DNA from: Clytia hemisphaerica
Taxonomy: Eukaryota > Cnidaria > Hydrozoa > Leptothecata > Clytiidae
Reading direction: 5' to 3'
Assembly: GCA_902728285.1 (NCBI GenBank)
Contig: CACVBU010000702.1
Coordinates: 507,499-571,498 of the forward strand
DNA: 64,000 nucleotides
A program made the position numbers and the translations under genes. Every line of letters begins with the position of its first letter. The stretch's first letter is position 1. Shown here one piece after another: positions 1 through 9,560 of this stretch. The notes below the pieces were generated by a model that was not told the origin of the DNA, did not search any database, and was given only the letters and a program-made list of their open reading frames with translations.

Positions 1-254
1 GATGATGAAATCACATTGCATCAAGGCTGGTAATAGGTCTTCATTATTGTTATACTATAAAGACCGATAAAAAACCAATTCAATGTTTATTTTAGGCCTA
101 CAAGCATCTCACTAATCGAGCTTTGGAATTGCACTGTTGAAAAGATGAAGCTTTTCGGTCTATGACCAAGAATCATGTTTAATCTGATGTGTATTTCAGT
201 GAGAAAAGTGTAGTATTAATGTTTAGATAAACCAATAAAAATGTCTAAATTATG

Positions 255-472
255 ATATCATACGTCGATAGAGCATTCACCTTACAATCTAAGGGTTGTG
301 GGTTCGATCCCCGGTCACCGCCAACTGAGCAGATGAGTAGCTTAGATTGGGAATCTGTTCTAGGCGCTCCACCTCAGCATTCGATCTCCCAGGTCTAGCG
401 CGAATAGAAAAGGGGATAGACTTCCTCACTCCCCCGCTCCACCGACAGCCACCAGATGAATATATTTACTTA
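255..472 (+). mobile_element. tRNA-derived SINE, copy 1
   Basis: The head has a tRNA-like B box (GGTTCGATCCC at 301-311) and a GATAGAGC segment resembling the 3' part of an A box. The body (about 362-472) recurs almost word for word at 33985-34090, including CATTCGATCTCCCAGGTCTA and the tail CCACCAGATGAATATA followed by a TTACT-rich end. A promoter-like tRNA head joined to a conserved body is the classic SINE layout. The A box is degenerate and no tRNA fold is intact, so this is not a functional tRNA. Confidence 0.7.
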
Positions 473-1018
473 CGCTACAAACAAATTAAAATATTTTTTT
501 ATCTATCATGAGATCATTAAAATTTAGCATAAATTAAACTTTTATTAGGAGTAAAGGGACCTATGACGTAACTGGATTACCAAATAACTTAAAAATGCTA
601 TATCTCAAGTTTGAAAAGGAGTTAAGAGGACGTTGATCCCTCATTGAATCAGAAATTTCGTGCAGAATACAATCAAGGGAGCTATGAGGCTTTTTGTTGA
701 CTTTGAAACCTGGGAAATTTTTTTACCATTTTGGGCCTGATGACATCACAAAAATAGAGAAAATGTAATATCTCGAGTCTGGGGTTGAGGATTTACTGTT
801 GTTCTTTTTTTACTCAATTGTTAACTTTTCTCACTCTCTCTCTCTCTTTGCAATGCAAACATAGTGGAAGAATGTGAGAGTTCTGGAGTGCGCGCGATCC
901 CTTTTATATTAATTATAATCATCCTGTGATCAAGGTCAAAAGATTAAAAATAACGATCACAAAGATTTATAAAATCAACTTTTAAATAATTTCTTTTAAA
1001 AAACTTGACCTTACTTAC
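473..1018. other. No gene seen (AT-rich intergenic or intronic)
   Basis: No sustained open frame with coding character is visible. There is a short CTCTCTCT microsatellite near 831-845. It lies 3' of the minus-strand exon at 1019-1186 and is probably intron of that gene. Confidence 0.5.
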
Positions 1019-1186
1019 CTGTATTATTGAATTGACCCAATCTGGTTTTTCAGAAGTGTTGTATTTTAAAGTACCAATAACTTGATAACATTGATCTTTA
1101 GTAAGAGCTTGATCCTGGTTGCTTCCTTGAGACAGGTTATCATCTTCGTCTACTGAGGTGGCGCCAACTTTTGCTTGGGCAAGAAC
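1019..1186 (-). CDS. Internal exon of a host-like gene
   Basis: Read on the minus strand, this 168-nt block is bounded by a TTTCTAG acceptor and a GTAAGTAAGG donor and is open in one frame for 56 codons. The peptide begins VLAQAKVGATSVDEDD and ends KPDWVNSIIQ. It is acidic and polar in the middle, and its composition is unlike the transposon fragments elsewhere. I do not firmly recognise it; the D-W-V-N-S-I-I-Q ending loosely recalls the helix before the core of Tctex-type dynein light chains, which is a guess. Neighbouring exons were not found inside the window, so the gene would continue leftward out of the window, with its 5' part either further right or lost among repeats. Confidence 0.6.
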
Positions 1187-1906
1187 CTAGAAAGTTATAT
1201 TGTAAATAATAAAAGCCCTGTATCCTGTATTTAAAAAAAAGGATGTATATCATCTCACCAGTCTAACTAATCTTTTAATACTTTTCATCTATTCTAGATC
1301 TAAGATGTATTTCTTATAATTAAGCTTATTAAAGAACATACAGTGCGTGACATTGTCGATCTGGGCTTCAGCCTATTTCTTTACGTTTGCGGTTAGATTC
1401 CAGGACTGTGTGATTGATCGAGGAATGGAGGATTGCAAAAATTTAGGTATTTGGTTTAGAAAATGCAAATAAGGTCCCAATTTTAGCTACTGATCGACCT
1501 ACCAACCCATTTTTAAAGCTTCTAGGACACAAACCAAACAATCAATTGGGCCTTGCCGTACTTAAAACATTTTTTATGAACCAGACAGTCGTAAAAGATT
1601 TGGGAATCCTTGCAACAATTGCTTATTTTAATAACAAAAAATTTAACAAACTTTTTCATCGCCATTTCTTTAATGTATGACTACACTCTACAAATTGTTG
1701 GTGATACCAATTTTAGAATATCGCTGTTTTATGGAGTCCAGTACTGTTGGTCTCATTCAGAGACTTGAAGACATTCAAAAATCCTTTCCAAAAAGGATAA
1801 AAAACCTCATTAGTTTTCAATAGGCCGTTGCGTTCTCCAAAACAACTTTCATGGGAGTGTCTCAGTCCAAAATATTTAACTATTCCCTATCTCATCATCT
1901 CTTGCC
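1187..1906. other. No gene seen
   Basis: AT-rich sequence, probably intron or intergenic. No open frame above background and no clear repeat boundaries. A short stretch near 1822 (CCGTTGCGTTCTCCAAAACA) resembles the inner arm of the MITE at 2664-3069. Confidence 0.4.
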
Positions 1907-2382
1907 TTTCTGACAAAAAGAAGTAATAGACATGAAGTCGAATTGAGAAAATTGACCAAGCGCGTTTTCTGGCATCGGATCAGGTACATATAAAAAAACT
2001 AATAACTGATTATTGTTCTACTCATTGAAGATTAGTTTTTAGCATCACTGCTTTTCTCACAATGTTCATTGTTGCAGAGAAAAACAAGACCCTTGAAGAA
2101 AGAAGTAACTGACTAGTTTTCTGAAGAATATTTCTGACAATAGGAAGTAAGTGATACCTTTTTCTGACAAAAAGAAGCAAAACAGTCATTTACTTCTTTT
2201 TGTCAGAAAAAATTCTCCAGAAACCTGTCAGTTGCTTCTTTATTCAAAAAAATTTTTTCCAGATTGATAACACAAACAATTTTTTTTCCAAGCTAAAAAA
2301 ATTACGTTTTGACCCAAAGAATCCATTTTTGCAAAAAAATGAAAATTCATAAAAATGTCAGTTACTTCCATTTGTCAGAAAT
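1907..2382. mobile_element. Foldback (palindromic) element
   Basis: Several nested inverted repeats share one motif. The core is a perfect 19-bp stem, TTTTTCTGACAAAAAGAAG at 2159-2177 against 2193-2211, with a 15-nt loop. Outside it, GAAGAAAGAAGTAACTGAC (about 2096-2114) pairs imperfectly with the sequence around 2225-2246. The outermost pair is TTTCTGACAAAAAGAAGTAA at 1907 against TTACTTCCATTTGTCAGAAA at 2362. No ORF is present. The symmetry suggests a nonautonomous foldback transposon; no target-site duplication was identified. Confidence 0.6.
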
Positions 2383-2663
2383 GGACAGCTATGTTTGGAA
2401 GGTGTTAGAAGAACGTGAATAGCAGTATAAAAGCTTAAGAAAATCCCCGGCTTGACCGGCTGTGCCAACTGTCCATCTCCATAAATCAAACATCCAAGCT
2501 TAGAGATTGCACTCTTTCTATAAAAGGTGCAAAACTATTCAATGCATATGAGCATAAGAAACTTAAATAACACTTCAACTGAAAGATTTCAAAAATGTCC
2601 TTGACACTCCGAAAGTCCATCCATCCCTTGATGCAGTGTGAGCCCAATTAATATTCATGGATA

Positions 2664-3069
2664 TACCGTGAAGTCGGGTAACTTGCATCAGTGGAGGAAA
2701 ACTTGCATAGCCATCATCATCAAATGACTGACTAATCAAAGCAGTAAGATTTCAAAACAAATGAACTACGCAGCTCCACTCTCAGCTCTACTACTCTATC
2801 ATTTTTGTTTTGATTTGATTTTGTATTTTAGTGACCAGCCAGGTCATTGTTGTTTTGTCTGGCGAACGCGACGGTCTTTTGAATAACTAATTACTCCACA
2901 GCAGTTACCTAGAGACAAGATAATTTACCATGTTTTTATTGGCTTAGGGAAAGTAATGTATGTGGAGTAATTAGTTATTCAAAAGACTGTTGCGTTCGCT
3001 AAAACATCTATTCATTTGAGGGCTATGCATGTTAGCCTCCACTGATGCAAGTTGCCCGATCTCACGGTA
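2664..3069. mobile_element. MITE with ~60-bp TIRs at a TA site
   Basis: The ends are inverted copies: TACCGTGAAGTCGGGTAACT at 2664 against the reverse complement of 3010-3069, continuing through GCATCAGTGGAGG and CATAGCC. An inner inverted pair (ACGCGACGGTCTTTTGAATA near 2867 against 2975-2996) makes the element almost wholly palindromic. Both ends carry TA, fitting a TA-targeting (Tc1/mariner-type) nonautonomous element about 406 bp long. No coding capacity. Confidence 0.8.
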
Positions 3070-3325
3070 GTGGGTTCAGGAAAGCTAATTCAAAATCAAT
3101 AATTGACATGAAAAATATCTGCTGAGATTCTTTTTCTCTTGACAGATTGATCAACCAGAGACACGGTGGTGCTGTACGGTGTTTTCAATCTAACCTAAAA
3201 TACCACCGTACACCCACCAGACTCCACCATGCAATGTACGGCGGTGTCCCCAGGGTTGTCCAGAGACGTGGTTCGCCAAGAATCTTACCTGAGCACTTTG
3301 CTTAAACACCTACACATGTAACACA
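3070..3325. other. No gene seen; GGTGTACGG repeats
   Basis: Short stretch between two elements. It contains a locally repeated GTACGG(T/C)GGTG motif at 3174-3245 in both orientations, which may be a decayed element end. Confidence 0.35.
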
Positions 3326-3535
3326 ATGACCCTGCCGACGCACCGGACAGTCCAGTGCAGTGATTTGTCCAGCAGTTAGTCACACTAGGAAATCAAGCTT
3401 TCCGAAAAAACAACATCATTCATCTACAGGATATATTTGCAACAACAAGGATGAGAGTTACCTGAATCAAGTTCGCAAGACAATTAATTAAAACTTGAAA
3501 GTTTGAAACAAAATAAAACGTGCAGCAGCCAAATT

Positions 3536-3851
3536 CAGTAGACCTGTTCTTGTTTCTGAGACGATTCTGATTGGTTATTACGAATGCCGTTCCGACAGTG
3601 GAAACCCCTTCCATGAAGCTATTTGATTGATTCACACGGCTTAAAATTACGTCATATTTGTACTTTTATAAATGGTACCCTTCATCCAGCAGTCAGTAGA
3701 CCTGTTCTTGAATCTGAGACAATTCTGATTGGTTATTATGAATGCCGTTCCAACAGTGGAAACCCCTTCCGTGAAGCTATTTGATTGATTCACACGGCTT
3801 AAAATTACATCATATTTCTACTTTTATAAATGGTACCCTTCATCCAGTGGT
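3536..3851 (+). repeat. 158-bp tandem duplication
   Basis: Two head-to-tail copies (3536-3693 and 3694-3851) start CAGTAGACCTGTTCTTG and end CTTCATCCAG, differing at only a few positions (for example GTTTCTGAGACG against GAATCTGAGACA). The duplication stops where the left arm of the long palindrome begins. An open frame across it on the minus strand has no recognisable product. Confidence 0.85.
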
Positions 3852-4259
3852 GGTGAGTACTGAGAGGCTTCTAATTGGTTCATGAGTCAGTGGAAACCCC
3901 TAAAACAAGCAATCGAATTTTGAGCCATGATATGTAGTTGATTTACAGAGATGGCAGGTTCCCAAGGTTCTGAAGGTTCCCAGATACATAGAAACACAAA
4001 TATCATACACAGATAGAGATAAATGGCAGGTTCCCAAGGTTCCGAAGGTTCCAAGATAGGAAAGGAACAGAGCTAAATATTTGACACATGTGATAGTGCA
4101 AAGTTGCGTTGTTACTAAAAGAGGTAACGAGTGGTAACGATGTGGTGACGAATGGTATGCGAGGTGGTAACAAGGTGGTAACGAGGTAATGAGTGGTAAC
4201 CAGTTGAAAACGGTGGCCCTAAGTCTCCAAATTTGAATTTCTCGATTCTGGTGTTTTTG

Positions 4260-5130
4260 CAACAGATGCTGATGACTCTTGAGGTTCTGCAGCAGGACCT
4301 GGCAGATCTGGTGAATGTGCAGTAGGAATTGGAGATTTAGGCGAATGTTATGGTGGAGTTGATGGATCTGGTGAATGTGATGGTAAACTTGGTTGTTTTG
4401 GTGAATGAAATGGTGGAATTGATGGTTCTGGTGAATGTGAATCAAAGATTAATGGTTCTGAAGGTTCTGCATCAGGAGTTGGTGATTCTGGTGAATGTGC
4501 ATCAGGAGTTGTTGATTCTGTTGAATGTGCAGCAGGAGTTGATGGTTCTGGTGAATCTAATGCTGGTGTTGATGAACCTGGTGAATGCAATGGTGGAGTT
4601 GGTGGTACCGGTGAATATACAGCAGGCGCTAGTGATTCTGCAACAGAAGTTGGTGGTTCTGGTGAATGTGCAGTAGTAGTTGATGGTTCTGGTGAATGTG
4701 ATGGTAAAGTTGGTTGTTTTGGTGAATGCAATGGTGGAGTTGATGGTTTGCATCCTGCTGCACATTCACCAGAACCATCAACTCCACCATTGCATTCAAC
4801 AGAATTACCAACTCCTGCTGCACATTCACCAGAACCACCAACTCCTGATGTACATTCAACAGAATCACCAACTACTGCTGCACATTCACCAGAAGCATCA
4901 ACTCCTGATGCACATTCACCAAAACCATCAACTCCACCATTGCATTCACCAAAACAACCAACTTTACCATCACATTCACCAGAACCATCAACTACTACTG
5001 CACATTCACCAGAACCACTAACTCCTGTTCCTGCTGCATATTCACCAGAATCACCAACGCCTGCTGTATATTCACCAGATCTGCCAGGTCCTGCTGCAGA
5101 ACCTCAAGAGCCATCAGCATCTGTTGCAAA
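4260..5130. repeat. Ser/Pro-rich coding-like tandem repeat at the palindrome centre
   Basis: Degenerate 30-nt units of the type CATTCACCAGAACCATCAACTCC run towards the centre from both sides. They encode ~10-residue repeats such as HSPEPSTPP and HSPESPTPD. Because the locus is a palindrome, the same kind of peptide is open on the plus strand (4748-5311) and the minus strand (4348-4731). Confidence 0.8.
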
Positions 5131-5311
5131 AAACACCAGAATCGAGAAATTCAAATTTGGAGACTTAAGGCCACCGTTTTCAACTGGTTACCACTCGTTA
5201 CCTCGTTACCACCTCGTTGCCACCTCGCATACTTTAGGCGTACAAACTTTCGCGAGCAGAAATTTTTGCGAAGACGAAAAATCGCGAAATTCACAACATT
5301 TACTTTCGTGA
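4748..5311 (+). CDS. Possible Ser/Pro/Thr-repeat protein ORF
   Basis: A 187-codon ATG-started frame. Residues 1-125 are tandem HSPEPSTPP-like repeats; the rest (NTRIEKFKFGDLRPPF onward) loses repeat character, and the final ~30 codons run into the inserted MITE at 5232, which supplies the stop. A mirror ORF of 127 codons sits on the minus strand at 4348-4731. There is no signal peptide or known domain. The open frame may simply follow from the repeat being a multiple of three, so expression is doubtful. Confidence 0.25.
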   Translation: MHPAAHSPEPSTPPLHSTELPTPAAHSPEPPTPDVHSTESPTTAAHSPEASTPDAHSPKPSTPPLHSPKQPTLPSHSPEPSTTTAHSPEPLTPVPAAYSPESPTPAVYSPDLPGPAAEPQEPSASVAKNTRIEKFKFGDLRPPFSTGYHSLPRYHLVATSHTLGVQTFASRNFCEDEKSRNSQHLLS

Positions 5312-5634
5312 ATTTAACGGAAAAATATTTTTTGCGAGCATAAACTTTCGCAAATCAAGATTTAAAATTGAGAATTTTCACATGAAAAATGGCTTAGAGG
5401 GATAAATACTTCTCAGATTGGCTTGAAACATTTGTCCTTTGACTTATTAGTCTTTTAGCAGTCTAAAAAGTGCATAAAAGTTATTTTATTCAAAGTTCAA
5501 AGATTTTCTATTTTGTCAAGAATATTTCGCGAATGGCCCTTCCTAGAATTTTTAAAGACATTTACTTTCTCGAAAAGTCCAAAATTTGCAAAAATCGCGA
5601 AAGTTTCTGCTCGCGAAAGTTTGTACGCCTAAAG
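5232..5634. mobile_element. 403-bp MITE with TIR CTTTAGGCGTACAAACTTTC, TA duplication
   Basis: A perfect ~31-bp TIR starts CTTTAGGCGTACAAACTTTC at 5232 and ends with its inverse at 5634. TA flanks both ends (5230-5231, 5635-5636). The other arm of the long palindrome preserves the unoccupied site (ATGGTATGCGAGGTGG near 4151), so insertion with TA duplication can be read directly. Inside, GCGAAA/TTTCGC motifs repeat. No coding capacity. Confidence 0.9.
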
Positions 5635-5778
5635 TACCACTCGTTACCTCTTTTAGTAATAACGTAATTGCACTATCACATGTGTCAAATATTTAGCTCT
5701 ATTCCTTTCCTATCTGGGAACTTTTCGGAACCTGACATTTATCTCTATATGTGTATGATATTTGTGTTCTATGTATCT

Positions 5779-6211
5779 CAGTGGTCAAAGCAGTTTTTTT
5801 CTGTGAGACGGAAAATTTCTTAATAGAGATATTTTGGCGTACAGTGACACCCGCAGGCCCCACCATGGTTGGGGCCGAGGTGAGGGCCAGAAAATTTTCA
5901 GATTTTTTACCCCCTAGATTGGCTAGAAAGGCTCTAAAATTTGTTAATTAAAACAACTCAAAATGTTCTTAAAATGCCGATCATACAGCGAAAATACATA
6001 TTTATCTAAAAAGGTTTAAAAACAAACATGACCAAAATGTAAAATCAACCAGAAACACAGTTTTAATACGAGATTACTTTCTGATGGAATTATTCTAGAG
6101 AATAAAATCACTGTTTGTTGCTAAATAATCATTTCTAACTTAGAAGGAAAACTTTGACAACAATTTCAGTGAGACGGAAATCCGTCTGAGACGGAAGAAC
6201 TTTGATCACTG
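5779..6211. mobile_element. 433-bp MITE with CAGTG termini
   Basis: Termini are CAGTGGTCAAAG and its near-inverse CTTTGATCACTG. An identical GTATCT flanks both sides (5773-5778, 6212-6217), and the other palindrome arm shows the unoccupied site. CAGTG ends are typical of hAT elements, though the duplication visible here is 6 bp rather than 8. It holds a palindromic GGCCCCACCATGGTTGGGGCC segment at 5855-5876 that recurs in related form in the element at 22578-22834. Confidence 0.85.
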
Positions 6212-6430
6212 GTATCTGGGAACCTTCGGAACCTTGGGAACCTGACATTTATCTCTATATGTGTATGATATTTGTGTTCTATGTATCTGGGAACCTTCGG
6301 CAGGACCTTAGGAACCTGCCATCTCTGTAAACCAACTATATTTCATGGCTCAAAATTCGATTGCTTGTTTTAGGGGTTTCCACTGACTCATGAACCAATC
6401 AGAAGCCTCTCAGTACTCACCACTGGATGA

Positions 6431-6884
6431 CCCGCCAAATTCACCCAACCAAAATTTGTCATTCAACTCCCGAGACAGCGCTTCGATTTTTAAGGCCTTG
6501 TTTATATGCTAAAGTAAAAACAATTCCGCACATGTAAATAGTCAGTGTTTGAGGTCTGGCAAAATTTCTGGGAAATAGCCTATCCGGCAGTTCGCGAATC
6601 TAGGTGAATTCTGTCTCCCCCGTAGATTTTTTTCTTGGGAAGTTGATCTTCAAATTAGTTCTCAAGGTTGGCTTGGCTCAAATTTTTTCATCTATGGCTC
6701 AAACTTTAGGCAATTTCTCATAGTTTTTGAGAATGTTAATTTCATTAAAAAGCGCAGGGTTATTTTTTCATCCCTAATCCCTTTAGAAGTTTTGCGGCGC
6801 ATTTTTTTGCTTGAGAGTCAGGTGTAAACGACATAGCGCTTTCGCAGCATTAATCTTTGATATGTATTGCGGCGGGACGCTAGT
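6431..6884. other. Cargo flank, no gene seen
   Basis: Between the palindrome and the right subterminal part of the hAT-like element. No convincing open frame or repeat. Confidence 0.4.
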
Positions 6885-7149
6885 GTGACTAACTGTCCGG
6901 TGCCAAAAAGTATCCCTAAGCCATACCGGAAACCTTTTCTCTGGTGTGTGTGTGTGTTGGTGTTAATTTTTTTAAACTTCTGAACATAGGGACACTTGTG
7001 TTTATAAAATAATGCCCACCAAACGCACCGGACTCAAGTCCAGTGTTGAGATTATCCGGTGTTAAAAAATATACTCATCTGACACGGGACTTTGCGTATA
7101 TCCGGTGTTTGTAAAGTATGTATTGTATGGTGCGTCAGGGCAGGGTCGT

Positions 7150-7907
7150 GTAACACAAAGCACACGTGTAAGTTACACAAGTGTTACGCGTAAGCCAAAT
7201 CGCGTATTACGAACAACCTCTAAATTGCCGAGTACAGGAGAAAAAAATCGAAATTCAAAATGGCGGCCAAGGCCACGATGATAACTATCAAAAATCTTTG
7301 TTTTTCAATCAGCTATTGCAGCTCAATAAACCAATGAAATAATTTGGAATAAAAAGTAAACAAGCCTTGAACCTTTCATGAATCCAAATAAATAAAAGTA
7401 TTCATCTAAAGTGAAGATTACACTTCAAAATAAAACGATTTCCAAACCAACCTAAAGTCAGGGTCAGCCAACTAAAAATTTCTCTGCGGGGTCACTGGCA
7501 AGGAGTTACGACTTCAGACTTTAGATTCCAATTCTTGTATAGGCTGTAACTACACTGCTAAATGATCTGTATTACAAAGACTTTCAAATGGGTCCATAAG
7601 TTAAGAAAATGAGATTATCATGTAGAACAGGGGTTTTGTTTTTAAAAACAAACTTCAAAATAAAATTGTTAATGAACTTGTTACTTAAAATATCACTTAC
7701 TTACATAATTTATTTATGATATAACACCCCTTTCTTAAATAAATGGCCTCTTAAAGTATTTTATGTTTGCCGCAAGAAGGGAGTAAAATCTAATTTGACC
7801 CCCGGTTTTTTTCTCTCTTTTTCTAACCATTTCCCGCGTGTTAGTGGAGTGTGATTTTTTCGTGCCATGCGTGCCGCAAGGCAAGAAAAATAATCACACT
7901 CGTGTTA
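7150..7907. other. No gene seen; short hairpin next to a MITE
   Basis: AT-rich. A local inverted repeat (AGTGTGATTTTTTCGTGCC at 7848 against GGCAAGAAAAATAATCACAC at 7880) ends at the insertion site of the next MITE. A coincidental ATGGCGGCCAAGG at 7259 starts no long frame. Confidence 0.4.
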
Positions 7908-8418
7908 GGGGTCAGTCACAAATCGATTCTAGGTTAGAAGAACGTCAATTGACGTTTTAAAAGCTGACCCACCCACCCACGCCCAAAAACGTCAAACACC
8001 TTGATATCCCCGAAAATTGATAAAAACTGCCTTCATTGCTGTTTCGTCAGCCATCTTGATTTTCACTACGGCTCGCATAGTTTATATTTGAAAAAAAAGA
8101 AACGGAGATAATTTCTAAACTTGTTCACAAAATTCCCGTAATTAATTACCTCCGTAGTATGTAGCGACAGAAAGAACGGCCATCTGCAAAAATTCAAGGG
8201 CCGTTCGGGCCGTCAAACAAAGAAAAGACATAAACATCGGGCCGTTTGTTTTGGTTTTCAAAACAAACGAAGCGATCAAACAGAAACATGGCGAGAAGTA
8301 ATATTTGGCATGGAATGAAAAATCGATGTTTCTGAAAAACGTCAACAACCTTTAACCCACCCACCCATATACGTCAATTGACGTTCTTCTAACTTAAAAT
8401 CGATTTGTGACTGACCCC
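7908..8418. mobile_element. 511-bp PIF/Harbinger-like MITE (TTA duplication)
   Basis: TIRs of ~45 bp start GGGGTCAGTCACAAATCGAT and continue into an AGAAGAACGTCAATTGACGT segment. Both ends are flanked by TTA (7905-7907, 8419-8421). A 3-bp TWA duplication with G-rich TIR starts is characteristic of PIF/Harbinger. It carries no transposase; fragments of such proteins occur near 53.1-53.6 and 61.5 kb. Confidence 0.8.
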
Positions 8419-8655
8419 TTAGTGTAGACACAACTTTAATCTGGGGAAATGAAGCGTTTTCATTGGTCTAAAATCACGGATGGTCACATGACCAGAATTT
8501 TTATCCAGGGAAATGCTGTGGCTGCAATGTTTTGCTTTAGTGAGATTGACCACTTTGTTGTGATGATTTGAGCGGGCAAAATTTCTGTACAAACCAAAAT
8601 ATGGCTTCGTTGGAATACCGGTTGAAACACTTGTGGTTAGCTCATCTCATCGATA

Positions 8656-9377
8656 TAGACCTTTTTTTAAAGAGGCAGCCATGTTGAATAATTATGTACT
8701 CCAGCATAAAAACAATGATACAGCCATGCATAATTTTTAAAATATGCATGTTACAGCAGGTCATTTTTCATGCCCTTTTTGCGTCCGGTCATCAGACGCT
8801 GCCCCTCGCTGAAATCACTAAAATGTTGGTAAAAACAGCCTTTTTAGCAGAAAATACAAGAAAAAGTGCTCTTTTTGGCCTCCAACAGACGTTGTCCTGC
8901 CTTTCTAAAATATGGCCTGTACAGTAATTATGCATGGCTGTATCATTGTTTTTATGCTGGAGTACATACATAATTATTCAATAACGTATTCAATATGGAG
9001 CTGCCTCTTCAAGGACCCTGCCGACGCACCGGACTTAACGAACACCGGACACGCGAAAGTCCGGTGTAAAATGAGATTTTTTTTTACCACCGGACAATCT
9101 CTACACCGGACTTAAGGAAGTCGGATGTCCGGTGTCGGAGAAGGATATTTTTTTCCACCGGACAATCAAAACACCGGACATGACCAGTCTGGTGCCGGTG
9201 TTTCTTAATTTTTTGTTTCATAAATGTCCGGCGTCCAAAATTCCCTGTATGCAACACCGGACTGACACCGGACTTATTGCGTCCGGTGTAACGAAAGGAT
9301 ACTTTTTGCCACCGGACAAATACACCGGACAGTCCGGTGCGTCGGCCGGCAGGGTCCTCCTCTTCATAAAAGGTCTA
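8656..9377. mobile_element. TAGACC-family MITE, copy 1 (split by a nested MITE)
   Basis: It begins TAGACCTTTTTTTAAAGAGG and ends with the inverse AAAAGGTCTA. Long arms contain GAATAATTATGTACTCCAGC and CAATGATACAGCCATGCATA, inverted at 8920-8990. The right TIR is interrupted by the hAT-like MITE 9012-9358. Removing that element and one TSD restores a continuous TIR, giving an original length of about 367 bp. TA at both ends suggests a TA-targeting family. Confidence 0.85.
9012..9358. mobile_element. 347-bp hAT-like MITE nested in another MITE
   Basis: Left end AGGACCCTGCCGACGCACCG, right end its inverse with a 4-nt insertion (GTCGGCCGGCAGGGTCCT). An 8-bp duplication CCTCTTCA flanks it (9004-9011, 9359-9366). 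ACCGGAC and its inverse recur many times inside. It is the compact relative of the element at 3326-7149. Confidence 0.9.
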
Positions 9378-9560
9378 TAGACCTTTTTTCAAAAAGGATG
9401 TCCTGTTGAATAATTATGTAGTCCAGCCATAAAAACAATGATAGAGCCATGCATAATTACTGTATCATGCATATTGTAATAATTATGCATGGTCTTATCA
9501 TTGTTTTTCTGCTGGACTACATAATTATTCAACAGGGTGGCCTCTTTGAAAAAAGGTCTA
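9378..9560. mobile_element. TAGACC-family MITE, copy 2 (183 bp)
   Basis: It follows copy 1 without spacing, so the two meet at TCTA|TAGACC. It is almost entirely palindromic: GAATAATTATGTAGTCCAGC and CAATGATAGAGCCATGCATA on the left mirror the right. It lacks the unpaired core of copy 1. Confidence 0.85.

Larger units (their letters stand above)
3840..6430. repeat. 2.6-kb long inverted repeat (palindrome)
   Basis: The left arm (3840 to about 4748) is repeated in inverse order in the right arm (about 4773 to 6430), with a centre of only about 25 nt. Matching landmarks include TCATCCAG/CTGGATGA at the extremities, GGAAACCCCTAAAACAAGCA at 3892 against 6370-6389, and AGCAGGACCTGGCAGATCTG against its inverse at 5076-5096. 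The right arm is longer because it has gained two MITEs (5232-5634 and 5779-6211) and a local duplication of a GATATTTGTGTTCTATGTATCTGGGAACC-type unit. Arm identity is high but not perfect. Confidence 0.85.
3326..7149. mobile_element. Large hAT-like nonautonomous element with 8-bp TSDs
   Basis: The left end reads ATGACCCTGCCGACGCACC and the right end is its near-perfect inverse (GGTGCGTCAGGGCAGGGTCGT). An identical 8-bp GTAACACA flanks both sides (3318-3325 and 7150-7157). Subterminal ACCGGAC/GTCCGGT motifs lie at both ends, as in the compact 347-bp copy at 9012-9358. Inner ends are also inverted (CAGTTAGTCACACTAG at 3373 against CTAGTGTGACTAACTG at 6888). The 3.5 kb between them holds a 158-bp tandem duplication and a 2.6 kb palindrome. 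Either the big cargo inserted into a small MITE, or this is a long family member. The superfamily is inferred from the 8-bp duplication. Confidence 0.75.

Noticed and set aside
255..330. tRNA gene
   Set aside because: Only the B-box half is tRNA-like; the acceptor stem and A box do not form, and the body is a SINE repeated elsewhere.
3420..3635. 71-codon minus-strand ORF
   Set aside because: It overlaps the 158-bp tandem duplication and has no domain; the reading comes from repeat sequence.
4348..4731. Independent minus-strand Ser/Pro gene
   Set aside because: It is the mirror image of the plus-strand repeat ORF across the palindrome centre, not a separate gene.
8142..8348. 68-codon minus-strand ORF
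   Set aside because: Lies wholly inside the PIF/Harbinger-like MITE; hydrophobic reading of non-coding sequence.
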